A stretch of DNA of 64,000 nucleotides from Charina bottae (lineage: Eukaryota > Chordata > Lepidosauria > Squamata > Charinaidae). Location: contig JALMGJ010000003.1 in the NCBI GenBank assembly GCA_023362775.1, forward strand, positions 177,752,725 to 177,816,724. The letters are read 5' to 3'. The translations under genes and the position numbers were made by a program. Shown in pieces: positions 1-11,643 of the stretch (positions are counted from its first letter, which is position 1; each line of letters starts with the position of its first letter). The notes below the pieces were generated by a model. It made no database searches. It saw nothing but the letters and a program-made list of their open reading frames with translations, and had not been told where the DNA came from.

Positions 1-344
1 TTGATCTTCCCCCCTCCCAATCTGTTAAGTTTAATGAGAGTTCAGGTGTCTTATCAGTGTCCTTGGTCTTTCACAGTCAGTGGAGGAATGTGAGGGAGGC
101 AAACAGTTCTTTTCAGTTTGCAAAGCAGCTGGCTACAAAGAAAGCTAACATGGATTGGCTTCTGTACTGCTTGACACATGTTGGCTCAAATACTGTACAT
201 GGCAGGCAAGCAAAGCAAGTCTGACATTCCACCCCTCCAGAAAAAAGAAACACCCTCTCAGAGAGCAGGGGAACAGCAACCCTGTAAAGGAGAACAGAAA
301 TAATTATTTAGGTTTATCAGGAAAGCGGGCATGGAAGGAGCAGG

Positions 345-485
345 TTAAATCAGGTGCTTGAACATGGCGACTGAAGACCCATTCACTGTCACTTTTAGGG
401 AAGCTTTTCCATTGCACGAGGTACTGGAGTTAGCCATGATATTTGCGGGAGTCCAAAATGGCTTGAACTTCAAAGTGCTGTTCTC
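345..485 (-). pseudogene. Chromodomain of the Ty3 chromovirus pol
   Basis: Minus-strand translation shows a chromodomain: an EVQAILDSR-type first strand (about 455-480), an LQYLVQWKSFP-like core and an SEWVFSRHV-like helix entry (about 362-410). In chromoviruses this domain follows the integrase and directs integration to particular chromatin. A TAA stop (plus-strand 430-432) interrupts it between the first strand and the core. An FHARFPDKP-like run follows, as usual after these domains. Confidence 0.8.
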
Positions 486-574
486 CATCAATCAGAATAG
501 GATTGGGGGAGGCAGAGTCAGATGCCAATGGGCAGACGGTTTGAAAGGCTTCAGAAGACTGCAATGAAAAACAG

Positions 575-1159
575 GGTGAATGTGTCACATATTCGTAGGT
601 AACTGCAATTGAACAGTGACAGGATTAATAACTTTGGTAATAGGAAAAGGTCCGATAAACTTAGGACCTAATTTTTTCGAGGGTTGTGTGGATTTTAAAA
701 GTTTAGTAGAAAGGTAGACTTTTTGGCCAATAGAGATGTGAATTGTGGGCCACAATCTGAAATGGCTCTAGAAGGGATGCCGTGCAATTTGTAGATGTGT
801 TGTACAAACAGTTTGACCAGTTGAGAGGCAGTGGATAACCCTGCACATGGGACAAAATGAGCTTGTTTAGAATATAAATCAGTGACAACCCAAATAGAAG
901 TTTTCTTTTTACTCATGGGTAGGTCAACAATGAAGTCCATGGCAATTTGTTCCCAGGGTCTGGTAGGGCCAGCAGCATTTTGCAAAAGCCCAGTAGGTTT
1001 ACCCACTTTGCGTTTGGACATAGCACACACAGGGCATGTGGAGACGTAGTCTTGGACATCCTTTCGAAGAGATGGCCACCAAAATTGTCTGCGTATTAAA
1101 TGCAAAGTCTTTACAAAACCAAAATGGCCGGCAGGTTTGGAATCATGGGAACATTCCAA
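575..1159 (-). pseudogene. Ty3/gypsy integrase, missing the third catalytic acidic region
   Basis: The zinc-binding N-terminus is visible (HLIRRQFWWPSL, then CPVC), followed by the first two catalytic aspartates in MDFIVDLP and SDCGPQF contexts. Near 726 the sequence jumps from the second aspartate block straight to a GQKVYLSTK-like segment and then a KLGPKFIGPF-type GPF/Y module (about 580-690). The block of roughly 100 residues that normally holds the third catalytic glutamate is absent, so an internal deletion is likely. The enzyme would insert cDNA into host DNA; this copy cannot. Confidence 0.82.
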
Positions 1160-1186
1160 AATTTTTTTCCATAAAGGCTCAGGAAC

Positions 1187-1592
1187 CTAAATTTGATTGT
1201 CGCACCACCAAATGCCGTTGCGTTCAGCAAGGTTAGTTTTGTTTTGAGCCAGCCACATATCTTGCTGCTGATAAACAGAAAGCTCTTGTTGCAAGTCAGG
1301 ATGTGTGGTGGGTGGGGAGGTGGAGTTGGCACTTCGAGTAACTGCAACCAATCCCAGTGAAGGAGAGATGACGGAGTCGACAAGCTCCTTCTTATTCTTG
1401 TTATGCTGCTGCAAGTCAGGAGGCGTGGCGGGCGGTGAGGTGGAATTGGTGCTTGGAATAACAGGAACCAATCCAAGGGAAGGAGGAATGATGGAGTCAA
1501 TAACCTCCTCCCGATTTCCATTATGCTGGGGCTGGCGGGAAAGAGCGTCTGCGAGAAAATTTTTCCCTCCCTGGAGGTACTTCAAAGTAAAA
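1187..1592 (-). pseudogene. RNase H to integrase linker with internal 40-residue duplication
   Basis: This is the Ser/Pro-rich spacer between RNase H and integrase. Two adjacent segments read DSIIPPSLGLVPV...STNSTSPP and DSVISPSLGLVAV...SANSTSPP. The matching plus-strand landmark gcaagtcagg occurs at 1291 and 1411, a period of exactly 120 bp (40 codons). The copies have diverged, so the duplication is old and was frame-preserving when it arose. Confidence 0.7.
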
Positions 1593-1868
1593 TTAAAGCA
1601 GGTAAAAAATTGCACCCAGTGAATGTGTTTGGGATTTAGTTTTCTGGGGTGCTCGGAGATTTTTATGATCTGTCCAAACCTCAAAAGGATGAGGAGCTCC
1701 TTCCAAAAGGTGGCGCCAAGTTACAAGTGTGTGACAGACAGCAAAAGCTTCTTTCTCCCAAACATGCCATCGTCGTTCAGTGTCAGTAAACTTGTGGGAA
1801 ATATACGCGCAAAGCCCCCTTCTCGCCCTTTTGCAACAAAACGTAACCAATTGCGATATCAGAAGCAT
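1593..1868 (-). pseudogene. Ty3/gypsy RNase H domain
   Basis: Minus-strand peptide with YISHKFTDTERRWHVWEKEAFAV, ALV/TWRHLLEG-like and FEVWTDHKNL segments, which is the standard gypsy RNase H arrangement (Glu in the EKE helix, Asp in the TDH strand). It lies directly after RT in element order. It is frame-shifted relative to the neighbouring RT and linker, so it is a remnant. Confidence 0.85.
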
Positions 1869-1945
1869 CTACCTGGATGATGAGAGGCAGAGAAGGGTCG
1901 GGGTGTTTTAAGATGGGCTTGGCGGTGAATAAAGTCTTTAGGTGA

Positions 1946-2395
1946 TCAAAAGCCAGTTGGCATTCTGCTGTCCAAGTCAGCAGTACCAGGTTGTTTAGCT
2001 TTCTTAGCGTTCGCCTTGCCTTTCGTTTTTAACAAATCAGTGAGAGGCAACACTACTTGGGCAAAATTGGAGATAAATTGGCGGTAGAAATTCACAAACC
2101 AAGGAAACTTTGTAGTTGCCTCCTGGTTTTCGGTGGTGCCCAAGCCAAAACATCCTGTACCTTCACCGGATCCATTTCTATGCCTTTATGGGAAATTCTG
2201 TACCCCAAATAATCCAATTGTTTTTTATGGAATTCACATTTAGAAAGTTTAGCGTACAGTTGAGCTTTGATTAGTCTCTGTAGGACCTCATGGACCAATT
2301 TTACATGGTCGGCCATGTTGTCGGTGTAGATCAAAATATCATCGAGGTACACCAGCACGCTTTTATATAAAAGGTCATGTAACACCTCATTACAT
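1946..2395 (-). pseudogene. Ty3/gypsy reverse transcriptase, C-terminal half
   Basis: The catalytic YLDD box is at plus-strand 2338-2349 in the context VLVYLDDILIY, followed by HVKLVHEVLQRL, LSKCEFHKKQLDYLGY and LQSFLGL blocks. These are the motifs that follow the active site in gypsy RT (palm end and connection). The N-terminal fingers and the first catalytic Asp are absent because homology ends at about 2395. A frame change near 2120 splits the domain. Confidence 0.88.
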
Positions 2396-2807
2396 TACAA
2401 CTCCGCTCCAACTTCCCCTCCAACTCTCCAACATGTTCCAACTCTCTCCAAAGCTCAAGTCACAGCCGTCCACACTTCCCAAGACCTTCAAAAGCCTCAC
2501 CATCAAGCACACTTCAAAAGTTACTATGGAGCCCCTCAAACAACCACCCTCACTGCCACCATCTTTAAAAAAAACGCTTGATGCATTATCTTGTTTCTCT
2601 CTCTCTCTCTCTCTTACATGCGCGCACACACATACATTTTGCTTTTTTCTTTCTTGCCATACACATACACATGCACCCACAGCACAGCACAAGGCAACTT
2701 TCTCTTCCCTACTAATTCACTCTAGTGAAATAACTTCTGCAAAGCCTTTCCCAGAGTCTGTTAGTTCCCTGTGTACTGAATGAACTTCCCATTCTCACTG
2801 ACTGTCT
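2396..2807. other. No gene seen; pyrimidine-rich DNA with a short (CT)n tract
   Basis: Unassigned DNA between the truncated gypsy element and the next TIR element. It contains a (CT)n run at about 2598-2614 followed by CA-rich sequence. The open frames here come from low-complexity pyrimidine and purine bias and match nothing I recognise. Confidence 0.5.
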
Positions 2808-2809
2808 TA

Positions 2810-3207
2810 CAGGTAGTCCTCACTTAATGACTGCAATTGAGAATGGCAACTCCATCGCAAAACAACATGGTCATTAAGTGAAACATCACGTGACCATGCC
2901 GGACATACAATGTCAGTTCTGGCTGCAGTCGTTAAGCAAATCACATTGCAACTTCCTGCTGGCTTCCTCATTGACTTTGTTTGCTGGAAGCTGGCTGTGA
3001 AGGTCGCAAATGGTGATCACATGACTGTGGGATGCTGCGACCATCATAAATGTGTACTGGTTGTGAAGCGCCCAAATCACGATCGCATCACTGTGGAGAT
3101 GCTGCAACGGCTGTAAGTTTGAGGACCAGTCATAAATTTACTTTTTCAGCGCTGTCGTAAGTTTGAACAATCACTGAACAAGGCAGTTGGTAAGCGAGGA
3201 CTACCTG
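2810..3207. mobile_element. Non-autonomous TIR DNA transposon on a TA target
   Basis: The left end CAGGTAGTCCTC and right end GAGGACTACCTG form terminal inverted repeats, and TA dinucleotides flank both sides (2808-2809 and 3208-3209). The 398-bp interior is rich in CATTAAGTG / TCGTAAG-type subterminal motifs and has no transposase. I recall very similar repeats as common in squamate genomes. Mobility would depend on a transposase supplied in trans. A TA flank suggests a Tc1/mariner-type or other TA-targeting superfamily, but I cannot fix the family. Confidence 0.78.
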
Positions 3208-3209
3208 TA

Positions 3210-5678
3210 TTTAGTCAAAGTATCATGGCCACTTCTCTTTAGTGGCCTGATTCTGAATTAGTCATACTTATTCTACTTAGGATAAGATAATCATATTTAA
3301 AATAGACTTGGATCTATTCTACTGATAAGGATTAAGGAACATATGATGATTTATCCATTTATCTTAAGACGATTACACTGACTGGTTGCAGCATTTCCAA
3401 GCAATTGTCTCCCCAGCCCTATTAAGATGCCAGGGATTGAACATGGGATCTTTTCATGTAAATCACCTTTCTGTGTAATATTTAGAGCAATTCTGATGCA
3501 TGATATACAGTAGTTTAAATGTAGAAATAAATAGAAGCTTAACTATGTACAGTGGTGTATGTGCACCACCACTCTTGAATGGAAAAAATGTGGCTTGGCT
3601 GCAGTGTTTTCAGGGTTACAGAAAGTAGAAAAAAGCAAAACTAAAAACTAAAAATATTTTTCAAGTGACCTAACATTTTCAAAAGTGTAATGTTAGGAAT
3701 GAATCCAAGGAAAAAGAAGGGTTTTTTCTTACTCCAATGGAAGTGCAGAAGCTATAAAATGTAAATGCAGGATATTTTTAATAAGTTTTCACACTGATTT
3801 CACATAGGCTTATCCAGTACTTTTAAGAACCAAGTTTGCTTTAACTTCCTCTGAATTAAACAAAAGAACTACCCGCATGAATGAAACAAACCAAAACTGC
3901 AGCCAGACCTTTCTTTCCAAAATCATTAGGGTTTAATACTTGCTATGCCTTTGAAGTCAGGTTTCATGGTGATAAAGTTTTGATCCTACATTTCCAAAAA
4001 TAGAACACTATTTCTTGCAATAGGATTGTTAAGCCTTTTCTTTCTCCTAGGTGGATATTTCCCATCTTTTTCAGAACATGTGAAGAAAAGTATCTAGCAC
4101 CTTTTAAACTTTTGTGGTGCATTTCAAGACTGGTTGTACTGGATAATTAAAGTTAATTTTATTTTTCTTTATAATAAATGTTTTGTTCTGCTGGTCCTGG
4201 GCTTAGAACTTATGAGGTTTGTATGAATTTAGCCAATGCCTAAAATGATATGGAAAGAAATTCATTTCATTCTCATCTTAACATGAAATTGCATTCCTAT
4301 GGTAAATTAGAACAAAAGTTTCTTACTTTTTCCATGCATAACTTAAAAAAATTATTGCAAAAGCCACATATTACAGGAAAGTATGTTGTACTAAACGTAT
4401 CATATTAGCGAAAATAATTGCAAAATGCACACATTAAACATTAGGGTTGAACTGTGCTTTGGATTTGATTTCCAAAAGAGTCTTCAGGACACATGGAGGC
4501 ATGAATATTGCACCTGTATACAACTCTTTAAGGCAGCCAAGTCACTTCCTGGTTGCCCTCTGCAGTCCTATTAGAGATATGTCTTAAAGAAACATGATGG
4601 TATTTGTGAATATGGTAAGAAAAATGCACTAAATATGTACATGTTTCCATGCAGACTTTTTAAAAGTCACAGAATAACAGGATGGAGTAAATTTGAGATT
4701 AGAAAACACAAGAAGCAAAGAAAAATGGAAAATAAACCTACAAAGTTTGGATGCTTCTAAAATGATTCTAAAATCTGGCAGTATTTTTACAGTATGTTCA
4801 CAAAACCTTACTGGTACAAGCATGGCCCTAAAATATAGGCATAGCCTTTTCATCAATAGGGTTAGGCAAACAATTCCAAAGCCAAATCTTAAAACAGGGC
4901 CTCTGAGAGGATAGAATCATTTCCACAATTCATCAAATACTTACGGATCCACCGTTAAAATTTTACCTTTGGAAGACAATCTTACTCGGCTACGAGTGAT
5001 CGCCAATGAATGAATGAAATACTTTTTCTCCATTGAGAGATCTATATTGTTGTACAAAGAGGTTGGGCTAACTTGCTCAGTATTTCCATGTGTAGCAGTC
5101 ATCCTGAATGCTGAATAAAATTAGGAGATAATGGGGAGCTATAAAAGCAACCATTTTGAGTGGATTACACATAGTTTATTTCTTGTCTTTTCATCATTGC
5201 TTTCACAATGGTTGAGGTTCTGTTTTCAAAGATTCTTAACTTTCTGTTCAGGATCCTCAAAGTACTGTGGAGTCCAGAAGAAATGTTTGGCCTAGGACTA
5301 AAAATGTGCTTCTGACCAGGAGAAAGGACTCTACCATAAAACCTGCCATTCTGCTATATTTTGCAAAGTTAATGATTACTGGATACCGATGATGCTAAAG
5401 ACTGTGAGAACTTAAAATCAGGTGTGTTGAACCATATAGTAGAAGCAACCCTCTATACAGAAGACAGACAAAGAGAGCAGCAAGCATAGTGGGTGACATT
5501 ATTAACCAAAAGAGAAGTTATGATGTACTGCTGGAACTCAGAAACTGTTTTCAGGCCCTTGGAGATGCAAGAGGCTCTGATTATTCAGTATGTGAGTATT
5601 GTGGGGAGGCTGGGAAAGAAATAACAGGGAGAGTAGACATAATCAAGAGATAGAAGTTGAATCTGTTGGCAGCTTATC
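3210..5678. other. Mostly unassigned AT-rich DNA
   Basis: I see no convincing gene. A stretch at about 4960-5025 (cttactcggctacgagtgat followed by gaatga repeats) resembles the tail of a non-LTR element. The rest appears unique or too decayed to name. Confidence 0.4.
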
Positions 5679-5686
5679 CTATAATT

Positions 5687-5776
5687 CAGTGTTTTTGCTG
5701 AATTCCCCATGCTGGCTGGGGAATTCTGGGGGTTAAAGTCCATACATCTTAAAGCTGCCAAGTTTGAAAAACGCTG
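5687..5776. mobile_element. Tiny hAT-type MITE (copy 1 of 2)
   Basis: Ends cagtgttttt and aaaaacgctg are inverted. The flanks ctataatt (5679-5686) and ctataaat (5777-5784) form an 8-bp duplication with one mismatch, as expected for hAT. The core contains gctggggaattctggg and aaagtcc, shared with the copy at 47092-47172. Confidence 0.7.
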
Positions 5777-5904
5777 CTATAAATGGTGACTTGGTCCAGT
5801 AAGCAAGAAATCTGGGGAAAAGCATTTCAAATAATGTAAAGGGGCTCTGTATTAACAAACTTACTATTAATGAGGGTTGGAAATGTCTTACAGTTTCTAA
5901 GATT

Positions 5905-6060
5905 CTTTATTTATTTATTTATTTATTTATTTCCGCCCATCTCCACGACAGTGGACTCTGGGTGGTTTACAACATTAAAATTAATATTAAAAACCTACAC
6001 ACTTAAAAATACAATATAATAATAAATAGATAAGAATCCAGAGGGTGGGAAGATCTTCAA
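5905..6060 (-). mobile_element. L2-like LINE 3' end
   Basis: A (TTTA)n tail at 5908-5932 is followed by an inverted ccgcccatctccac...ggtttacaac segment. This is the reverse complement of the 3' UTR of the L2-like elements at 14303-14531 and 21796-22283. Only the 3' terminus survives. Confidence 0.7.
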
Positions 6061-6709
6061 AAAGGAGGGTTACCTTATTTACCTAAGATTAGCAATAAAG
6101 AAAACTTAGTGAAGTCTGCATAATTCTTGTTTCTTTGATCTTGCCTAGCTGTATGGAGCTTGACAGAGGGGAAGAAATAGAATTACTGCAGAAAGCAATC
6201 CAGGGTGATGAATCCCTAAAGGGCAGAGAATGTGCAGCCGTGGGCCTTTAAGCAGACAAAGAGAAAAGCCATAGTACTTGATGAGTTGCTACTGCAAAGA
6301 ATGGAAACAAGCATATGTTGACCAGATCCAAATGTGATGTTTACTAGAGTCAAGGATGTGACAGTACAGCTTCTAAAACATATTGAATCCGCTGCCAGTT
6401 ATCCCTTCTGCATTTCTGATTTGATCTTTTTTTTAAAAAAATTAATTTGATTTGATCATTTGATGACAAATGATGCTGTAAAGAACAGTTATACCCATAT
6501 CATCTTAGTCTGGGAAGGAAGTTCAAAACTCAGGGGATCAGTCTTTTTGCCCATCTTTCCAATTCCTGGAAGACTGCAAGGGGGGAAAAGAATAATACAA
6601 TCCACCACTGCCTACAGAAATGGTGCTGTTGGGAAACATTTGGTTTCTGGGACCATTGTCTGAGGTCTAAGATGATGAACTGCTGGCATGATATGGATTG
6701 TACTTAAGA
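6061..6709. other. No feature recognised
   Basis: AT-rich DNA between an L2 tail and the CR1 remnant. The short open frames show no domain or family resemblance. Confidence 0.4.
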
Positions 6710-6916
6710 GGAACTGGTAAAAAATGTGTTAGGCCAAAGGATGGCAAGATTGATTAAGTTAGTTTTAAACTGAATTCTATAGGAGGTGGAAATGAAAACC
6801 CTGAAGTAAGAACCTTAGACAAACTCTTATGCACTTTAGAAATGGAAGTGTTGCTAAAATGGGATCTCTTAAGCTACTGAAAGAAACACCAGAAAGAACA
6901 CTGGATCATTAAGTTC

Positions 6917-7138
6917 ATGGCCTTCATTTTCTATGTAATAACACTAAGTGTATATATGGGGAAAAAACAAGACAAGCTTGAGCTCTTGGTACAGAAGGGC
7001 AAATATGAATTTATAGGTATAAAGGAAAGTTGGTGGGATAATGCCCATGACTTGTATATAGCAATTGAAGAATATTATTTGTTCAAAAGAAACAGAAACA
7101 ATAGAAAGGGAGGAGGAGTTGCACAGTATTTTTTTTAA
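6917..7138 (+). pseudogene. CR1 endonuclease (APE-type) N-terminal remnant
   Basis: The translation reads KLELLVQKGKYEFIGIKESW, then WDNAHDLYIAIEEYYLFKR and NRKGGGVAQY. This is the CR1 endonuclease start, where the family has IIGITETWWDESHDW, EGY.LFRRDR and GGGVALY. The enzyme would nick target DNA for target-primed reverse transcription. The start is approximate because upstream homology has decayed, and the frame breaks at 7138. Confidence 0.82.
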
Positions 7139-7972
7139 AAAAATCTACTCCTGCTCGGAAATCCAAATGAAGGAACTTGGAAGTGCTGTTGGGAGCACTT
7201 GAGTTAAGATGAGTGGAAGAACAAATAAAAGCAAAACTGTTGTTTGAGTCTATCATTAACCTCTCAACAAGGAGATATAGATGATGCCTTCCCAAACCAA
7301 ATAGCATTTATTTCCAAGAGGCATGAAGTCATAGCGATGGGAGACTTTTATTCTTCCAAGACACGTGAAACAAACTCTGCCAAGAATGGTCCTTCCAGGA
7401 AACGCTTAATGTGTCCTGCTGAAGCTTTCTCCTTCAGAAGATGAAGGAAGATACAAGAAGTTCAGCTATCACTGGTTGATCAATCGAGAACATTTAGTTG
7501 AGAAAGTGGCAGTAGCAGGAGCAGTGGGGAAACTGATCATGCAAGGCTGGAATTCTTGATTCTAAGGGAAACTACGGTTGAGCAAAATCAAGCATGTATC
7601 TTGGACTGCCAAAAAAACAGATTTTAGTAAACTCAAAGCAATGATAAGTAGAATTCCATAGTAGGAGCAGGTAAGGAAAGCTCAAGATGTGAGTTCTTAA
7701 AGAAGGGCAAATTAAAAGTGCAATGTCTAATAATTCCAGTGAGGAGGAAAGTGGAGAATAGCAAAAGAAGCCAGTATGGCTACATAAAAAGCTTAGTGAA
7801 AATCTGAAAACAAAGTCAAAACAAAAAAGGACACATACAGGAAAAGAAAAGAGCATCAGGTCGTGAAGCAAAAGTACTGACAAGTAGCCCAAAGAGCTGG
7901 AATGATGTCAGGAAACAATGAGCTGAAGTTTGCAAAGGATATTAAGAGTAGCAAAAAGGGATTCCTGTAGAA

Positions 7973-8799
7973 ATGTTCAAAAGAAAAAGAAAAGAATCAG
8001 TATACAAACTGCTCAATAAAGAGGACAAAAAATTAAGAGACATCAAAGACAAAACAGAGTTACTCAACTCCTATTTTGGTCCAGTCTTCTCTAATAACAA
8101 CAATCTATGTATTCTATCAGCAGATCATGATGGGGCAGGATTGATGCTTAAGACTGATAGAAACATGGACATGGAATACTTCTTCATTTTGAATGAGTCT
8201 AGGATGTCCAGCATGAATTGCATTCTAAGGTGCTAAAGGAACTAGCTAATGGTCTGGCCCTTATGTATTATCTCTTAGAAATCCTGAAGAATTGATGAAG
8301 TGCCAGATGACTTGAGGAGAACAAATTATGTCCTTGCTCTCAAAAGGTGGAGGGGTACGGGAGGAAGATCCAGCAAACTATAGACCAGTCAATCTGACAT
8401 TGATACTTGGGAAGATTCTAAAGCAGATCATACAGAGATTGATCTATAAGCACCTTTGAAACAATGCAGTAATTACCAGGTATCAGAAGTTTTGTCAAAA
8501 ACAAATCTTACCAGATTAATTCTATCTTATTTTTTTATTGGATATCTTTGTTAATAGATTATGAGAACACAAAGTATTCCTTGACATGCTGATTGACAAT
8601 TTACTCGGGCATGGGTTGGATGTCATGACAATGAAGTGACTCAAAAATTGTACTCAAAGACTGGTCATTCCTCATCAAATTGGAGGGAGGTATCAAATAG
8701 GATGCCCTAAACTCCAGTCCTGGATCTCTTACTTTTCAATACTTTCATTTATGAGTTGGATGAAGAATGCCTATTCAATTTGCACTACAACTCATATTC
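7973..8799 (+). pseudogene. CR1 linker and reverse transcriptase remnant
   Basis: 7973-8236 carries a LLNKEDKKLRDIKDKTELLN / SYFGPVF segment, the CR1 linker before RT. From 8280 to 8799, across frames, one can read NYRPV-like, FVKNKS and a degraded SxGxPQGSVLGP-like block, then LFQYFHL. The frame is broken many times. It stops at the 15-bp target site (8785-8799) of the L1-like insertion and resumes at 11103. Confidence 0.75.
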
Positions 8800-11087
8800 T
8801 TTTTTTTTTTTATTGAATTTTATTAAGTTTTACAATACATAATAAAGGTTAGAATAGAAAAAAGAAATAGAAGCAGAAATACAAAATAAGAAAAAGATAA
8901 AGAAAAAGTGAAGTCAAGAAATAATAAGCAAAGAAAATATAGAAAATAGATGTCCTCCAATCTATCTTTGAACTTAAAGTACAATAATTGATTTTAAATG
9001 TTAGTCCTTCTACAGTATACAGGAATTTTTCTTTATCATATGCCTTTTGATTACTTTAATCCAATCTTCTAATCTTCATATAGGTTTCACCTTTCTTACT
9101 GTCTCCCAATAATCCATCTTTGGCTTCCACTCCTTGAAGTAGTAGTTAAATGTTGAATGTTCATTACTACATATTTATATCTTCAATAAAGTCCAATTAG
9201 TATAACAAATAAAAGCCTTATTTACTTCTAATAAACTACAATATATTCTATTCATATTATGACTCATAACCTAACATATTATGTAACTTAATACATAATT
9301 TAGCAATTCTTATAATGTTCATACATATATGTTTCTATAATTTAATTCTAATATATATATATATCTCCATAAAAAAGGAATTCTTATATCTCAATTATCC
9401 ATCTATAATTTCCATTCCTTGTAGTAGTGTCCATTTAAACTAAGTGCATAATCTATCATATCACTTAACCTAATACCTAATATATCAATTCTTATAATAT
9501 TTATACAATACATATTGATATATATCATCCTGTAGTAACCATCATTCTAATTCCATCTCATCTCATCATATCATTATCTTCTCATAAATATATCTCTAAG
9601 GAAAATAATATTCTATAATATCAACTTATATTTGTATTTAGCATCTTACATTTAGAATATCACTTTTTATATATCCACACAATTTCTCATAACAATTCAA
9701 GTCCATATTTTCATTAGCCTTTATATCCATACAGTTTCTCATATCTTCTGTTTAGGTTATACCAAAATCACAATACACTATGGCAAATTCGCAATATACA
9801 GCCTGCTCTTTTCTATATCTCATATAGAATATCAGAGCAACCTTCTCTCCCTTTCCACGTATTTCACAACATCCATCCAACTGTACACCCATATTTTCAC
9901 TCTGTCTCCACTGCCACAACATATCTATACCAAGATTATAGTGTATAGCCTTCAGAATGTTCTTCTGAACTAATATACTCAAAATTCCCTCCTTCTGTTT
10001 CTCCTGCACTTCAAAAGCATTTTTCTTTTGTATTTCCGTTTCCGTTCTCTGCTCTTTCTCTCTGTTTTGCAGAGTTACGAACAGCAATTCCAACGATCTT
10101 TGAATATTTGAAAGAGCCTCAGTAATCTCTCTTCTGAACTCCTGAGGTACTAATTGGAAGGCCATTTTTCCTGTGTCCTTCAAATTAAAATAACAACCCT
10201 TCTAGTTAAAACAATAGTCATGTAATCTATCCATGGAATACTACCAGCAGGATCTATTAAGCAAAACATTGTTTTTCTTTTTTTTTTTAAAGTTAAAAGA
10301 AAAAAGAGAGTTCCAATAATCCAAAATACAGGAGAGAATAATATTTTAAACAGTTTATAGAAGGAGAAATAAAAAATATATTCCAAGTGAAACAGAATCC
10401 AACCAGGGAGAATGTAGAAAAAGAAGAAAAGAAAAAAACATGTTACCCTGTGTTTTTATTCTTCAAACTGCGAGCTTTCGTTCTTCAAGCTGCAAGCTGC
10501 TTAATCCAAGCAAAGAGTTTCTCAAAAAATGAATAGTCATTTAGTTTATCAAGCGAAGAATTACAAACAGAGTCTCTTAAATCCCTCTAATACAAAAGAA
10601 AAGTAAAAAAAAAATGCAGACGTTTCATTATGTTGCAAATATAGAGTCCATCAAGCTTCCACCAGAATCAGTTAAAACAAAGAAAGCACAAAACCAGCCA
10701 ACATTTTAAAACAAAGTCCAAAAAATAGATCTTAGATATCAAAAAACTTTTTAATCTAAAAAAAATAATTTCCTAAAGTGATCTAAAAGCGGCTGTACGC
10801 TCTTGTGTCTCTTCAAAGAGACTTGTTTTCCCTGCGAGAGCAAGATATCTTCTCGGCCATTTCCCTTGCACTTACCTTATTTTCTCCGTGGTGGAGACTA
10901 CAGAGAAAAAACAAGGGTAGGCAATTCCAATGGCCCCCCGAGTAATCTTCTGGTCTCCCCTTCTTCAGGGGAAAAAAACTTCAGTGGTCCACAACTTCTG
11001 CAATCCACTGCAAGCAAGGAAAATTCAGCCAGTTCCCAGCACTCTGAGAAATTCGACTGGTCGAGCTGGCAGCCAAGCCTGGAGTCC
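8800..11087 (-). mobile_element. L1-related non-autonomous element with one ORF and no ORF2 (family A, copy 1)
   Basis: A perfect 15-bp target duplication ctacaactcatattc lies at 8785-8799 and 11088-11102, so the 2288-bp insert is complete on both sides. A T-rich left edge shows minus orientation. In element order it has a GC-richer 5' UTR (11087 to about 10200), a 143-residue ORF, and a very AT-rich 3' region. No RT or endonuclease is present. The 5' UTR matches that of the element at 41160-43638 (both share a ccctgaagaaggggagacca-like block), and the 3' end matches L1 at 36.9 kb. Probably mobilised in trans by L1. Confidence 0.8.
9752..10183 (-). CDS. Small ORF of the L1-related element (unknown function)
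   Basis: 143 residues on the minus strand. The N-terminal half (LVPQEFRREITEALSNIQRS, then a Glu/Lys/Gln-rich run to about residue 70) looks helical and coiled-coil-like, as in L1 ORF1 proteins. The C-terminal half does not show a recognisable RRM or CTD and may be frame-shifted or non-coding. An alternative start is the internal Met at residue 7. I do not recognise the protein; an ORF1-derived RNA-binding role is inferred only from context. Confidence 0.5.
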   Translation of the reverse strand: MKDTGKMAFQLVPQEFRREITEALSNIQRSLELLFVTLQNREKEQRTETEIQKKNAFEVQEKQKEGILSILVQKNILKAIHYNLGIDMLWQWRQSENMGVQLDGCCEIRGKGEKVALIFYMRYRKEQAVYCEFAIVYCDFGIT

Positions 11088-11102
11088 CTACAACTCATAT
11101 TC

Positions 11103-11643
11103 AATTTGCAGATGACATATAATTGGGGGAATAGCTATAAGACAAATATCAAAAGGAGAAATGATCTGAAAGTAACAGCATAACATGACAGACAAGTTAG
11201 AAAACAAAACCAAAAATCAAATGCAAAGGTATAGGATGGTGGATATTTGGTTGTAATAATGGAAAAAGATCATGAGGTAATAGTTGATTTGCAAAGTGAA
11301 TATGAGTTGTAGTGGGATATGGCTGTAAAGAAAGGAAATATAATACCGTGCAATTTTAGGTATTTAGGAATTAGGTACAATTTATTATAAGTATAATAAA
11401 ATAATACTTCTGCATCAACAGAACTATAATTTCCAAATCACAGGAATTGTTCTACCCTATTCTGTTTTAATCAGACCTCATATTGAGTACTGTGTCCAGT
11501 TATGGGCTCTACACTTTAAGAAAGATTCAGAGAAATTTGCACAGGGCAGAGAAGCTCAATGAAGATGATCAGGGGATTAGAAACTAAAACCTATGAAGAA
11601 CGATCAAAGAGGTAGGCATATTTATCCTTGAGTAAATATGACT
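11103..11643 (+). pseudogene. CR1 RT C-terminal remnant after the insertion
   Basis: Homology resumes with FNLQMT (from the CR1 LxxFADDTKLG box) immediately after the right target duplication. Farther on there is IRPHIEYCVQLWALHFKKDS at about 11470-11530, the conserved CR1 C-terminal motif, and YEE/ERSKR-like residues. It is interrupted at 11634-11643 by the first SINE. Confidence 0.78.

Larger units (their letters stand above)
1..2395 (-). mobile_element. Ty3/gypsy chromovirus (Metaviridae-type LTR retrotransposon) remnant
   Basis: On the minus strand the domains run RT, RNase H, integrase, GPF/Y-like tail and chromodomain from high to low coordinates, which is the order of a Ty3/gypsy chromovirus pol. 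The 5' side stops abruptly near 2395, just upstream of the RT YLDD box, so gag, protease and the N-terminal RT are missing. The reading frame changes several times and there is a stop in the chromodomain, so the copy is dead. The 3' LTR would lie below about 200 or outside the window; I could not identify it. Domain calls are from sequence; the chromovirus assignment follows from the C-terminal chromodomain. Confidence 0.9.

Noticed and set aside
2433..2783. Ser/Pro-rich open frame of 116 codons
   Set aside because: It derives from pyrimidine-rich low-complexity DNA including a (CT)n run, with an equally long frame on the other strand.
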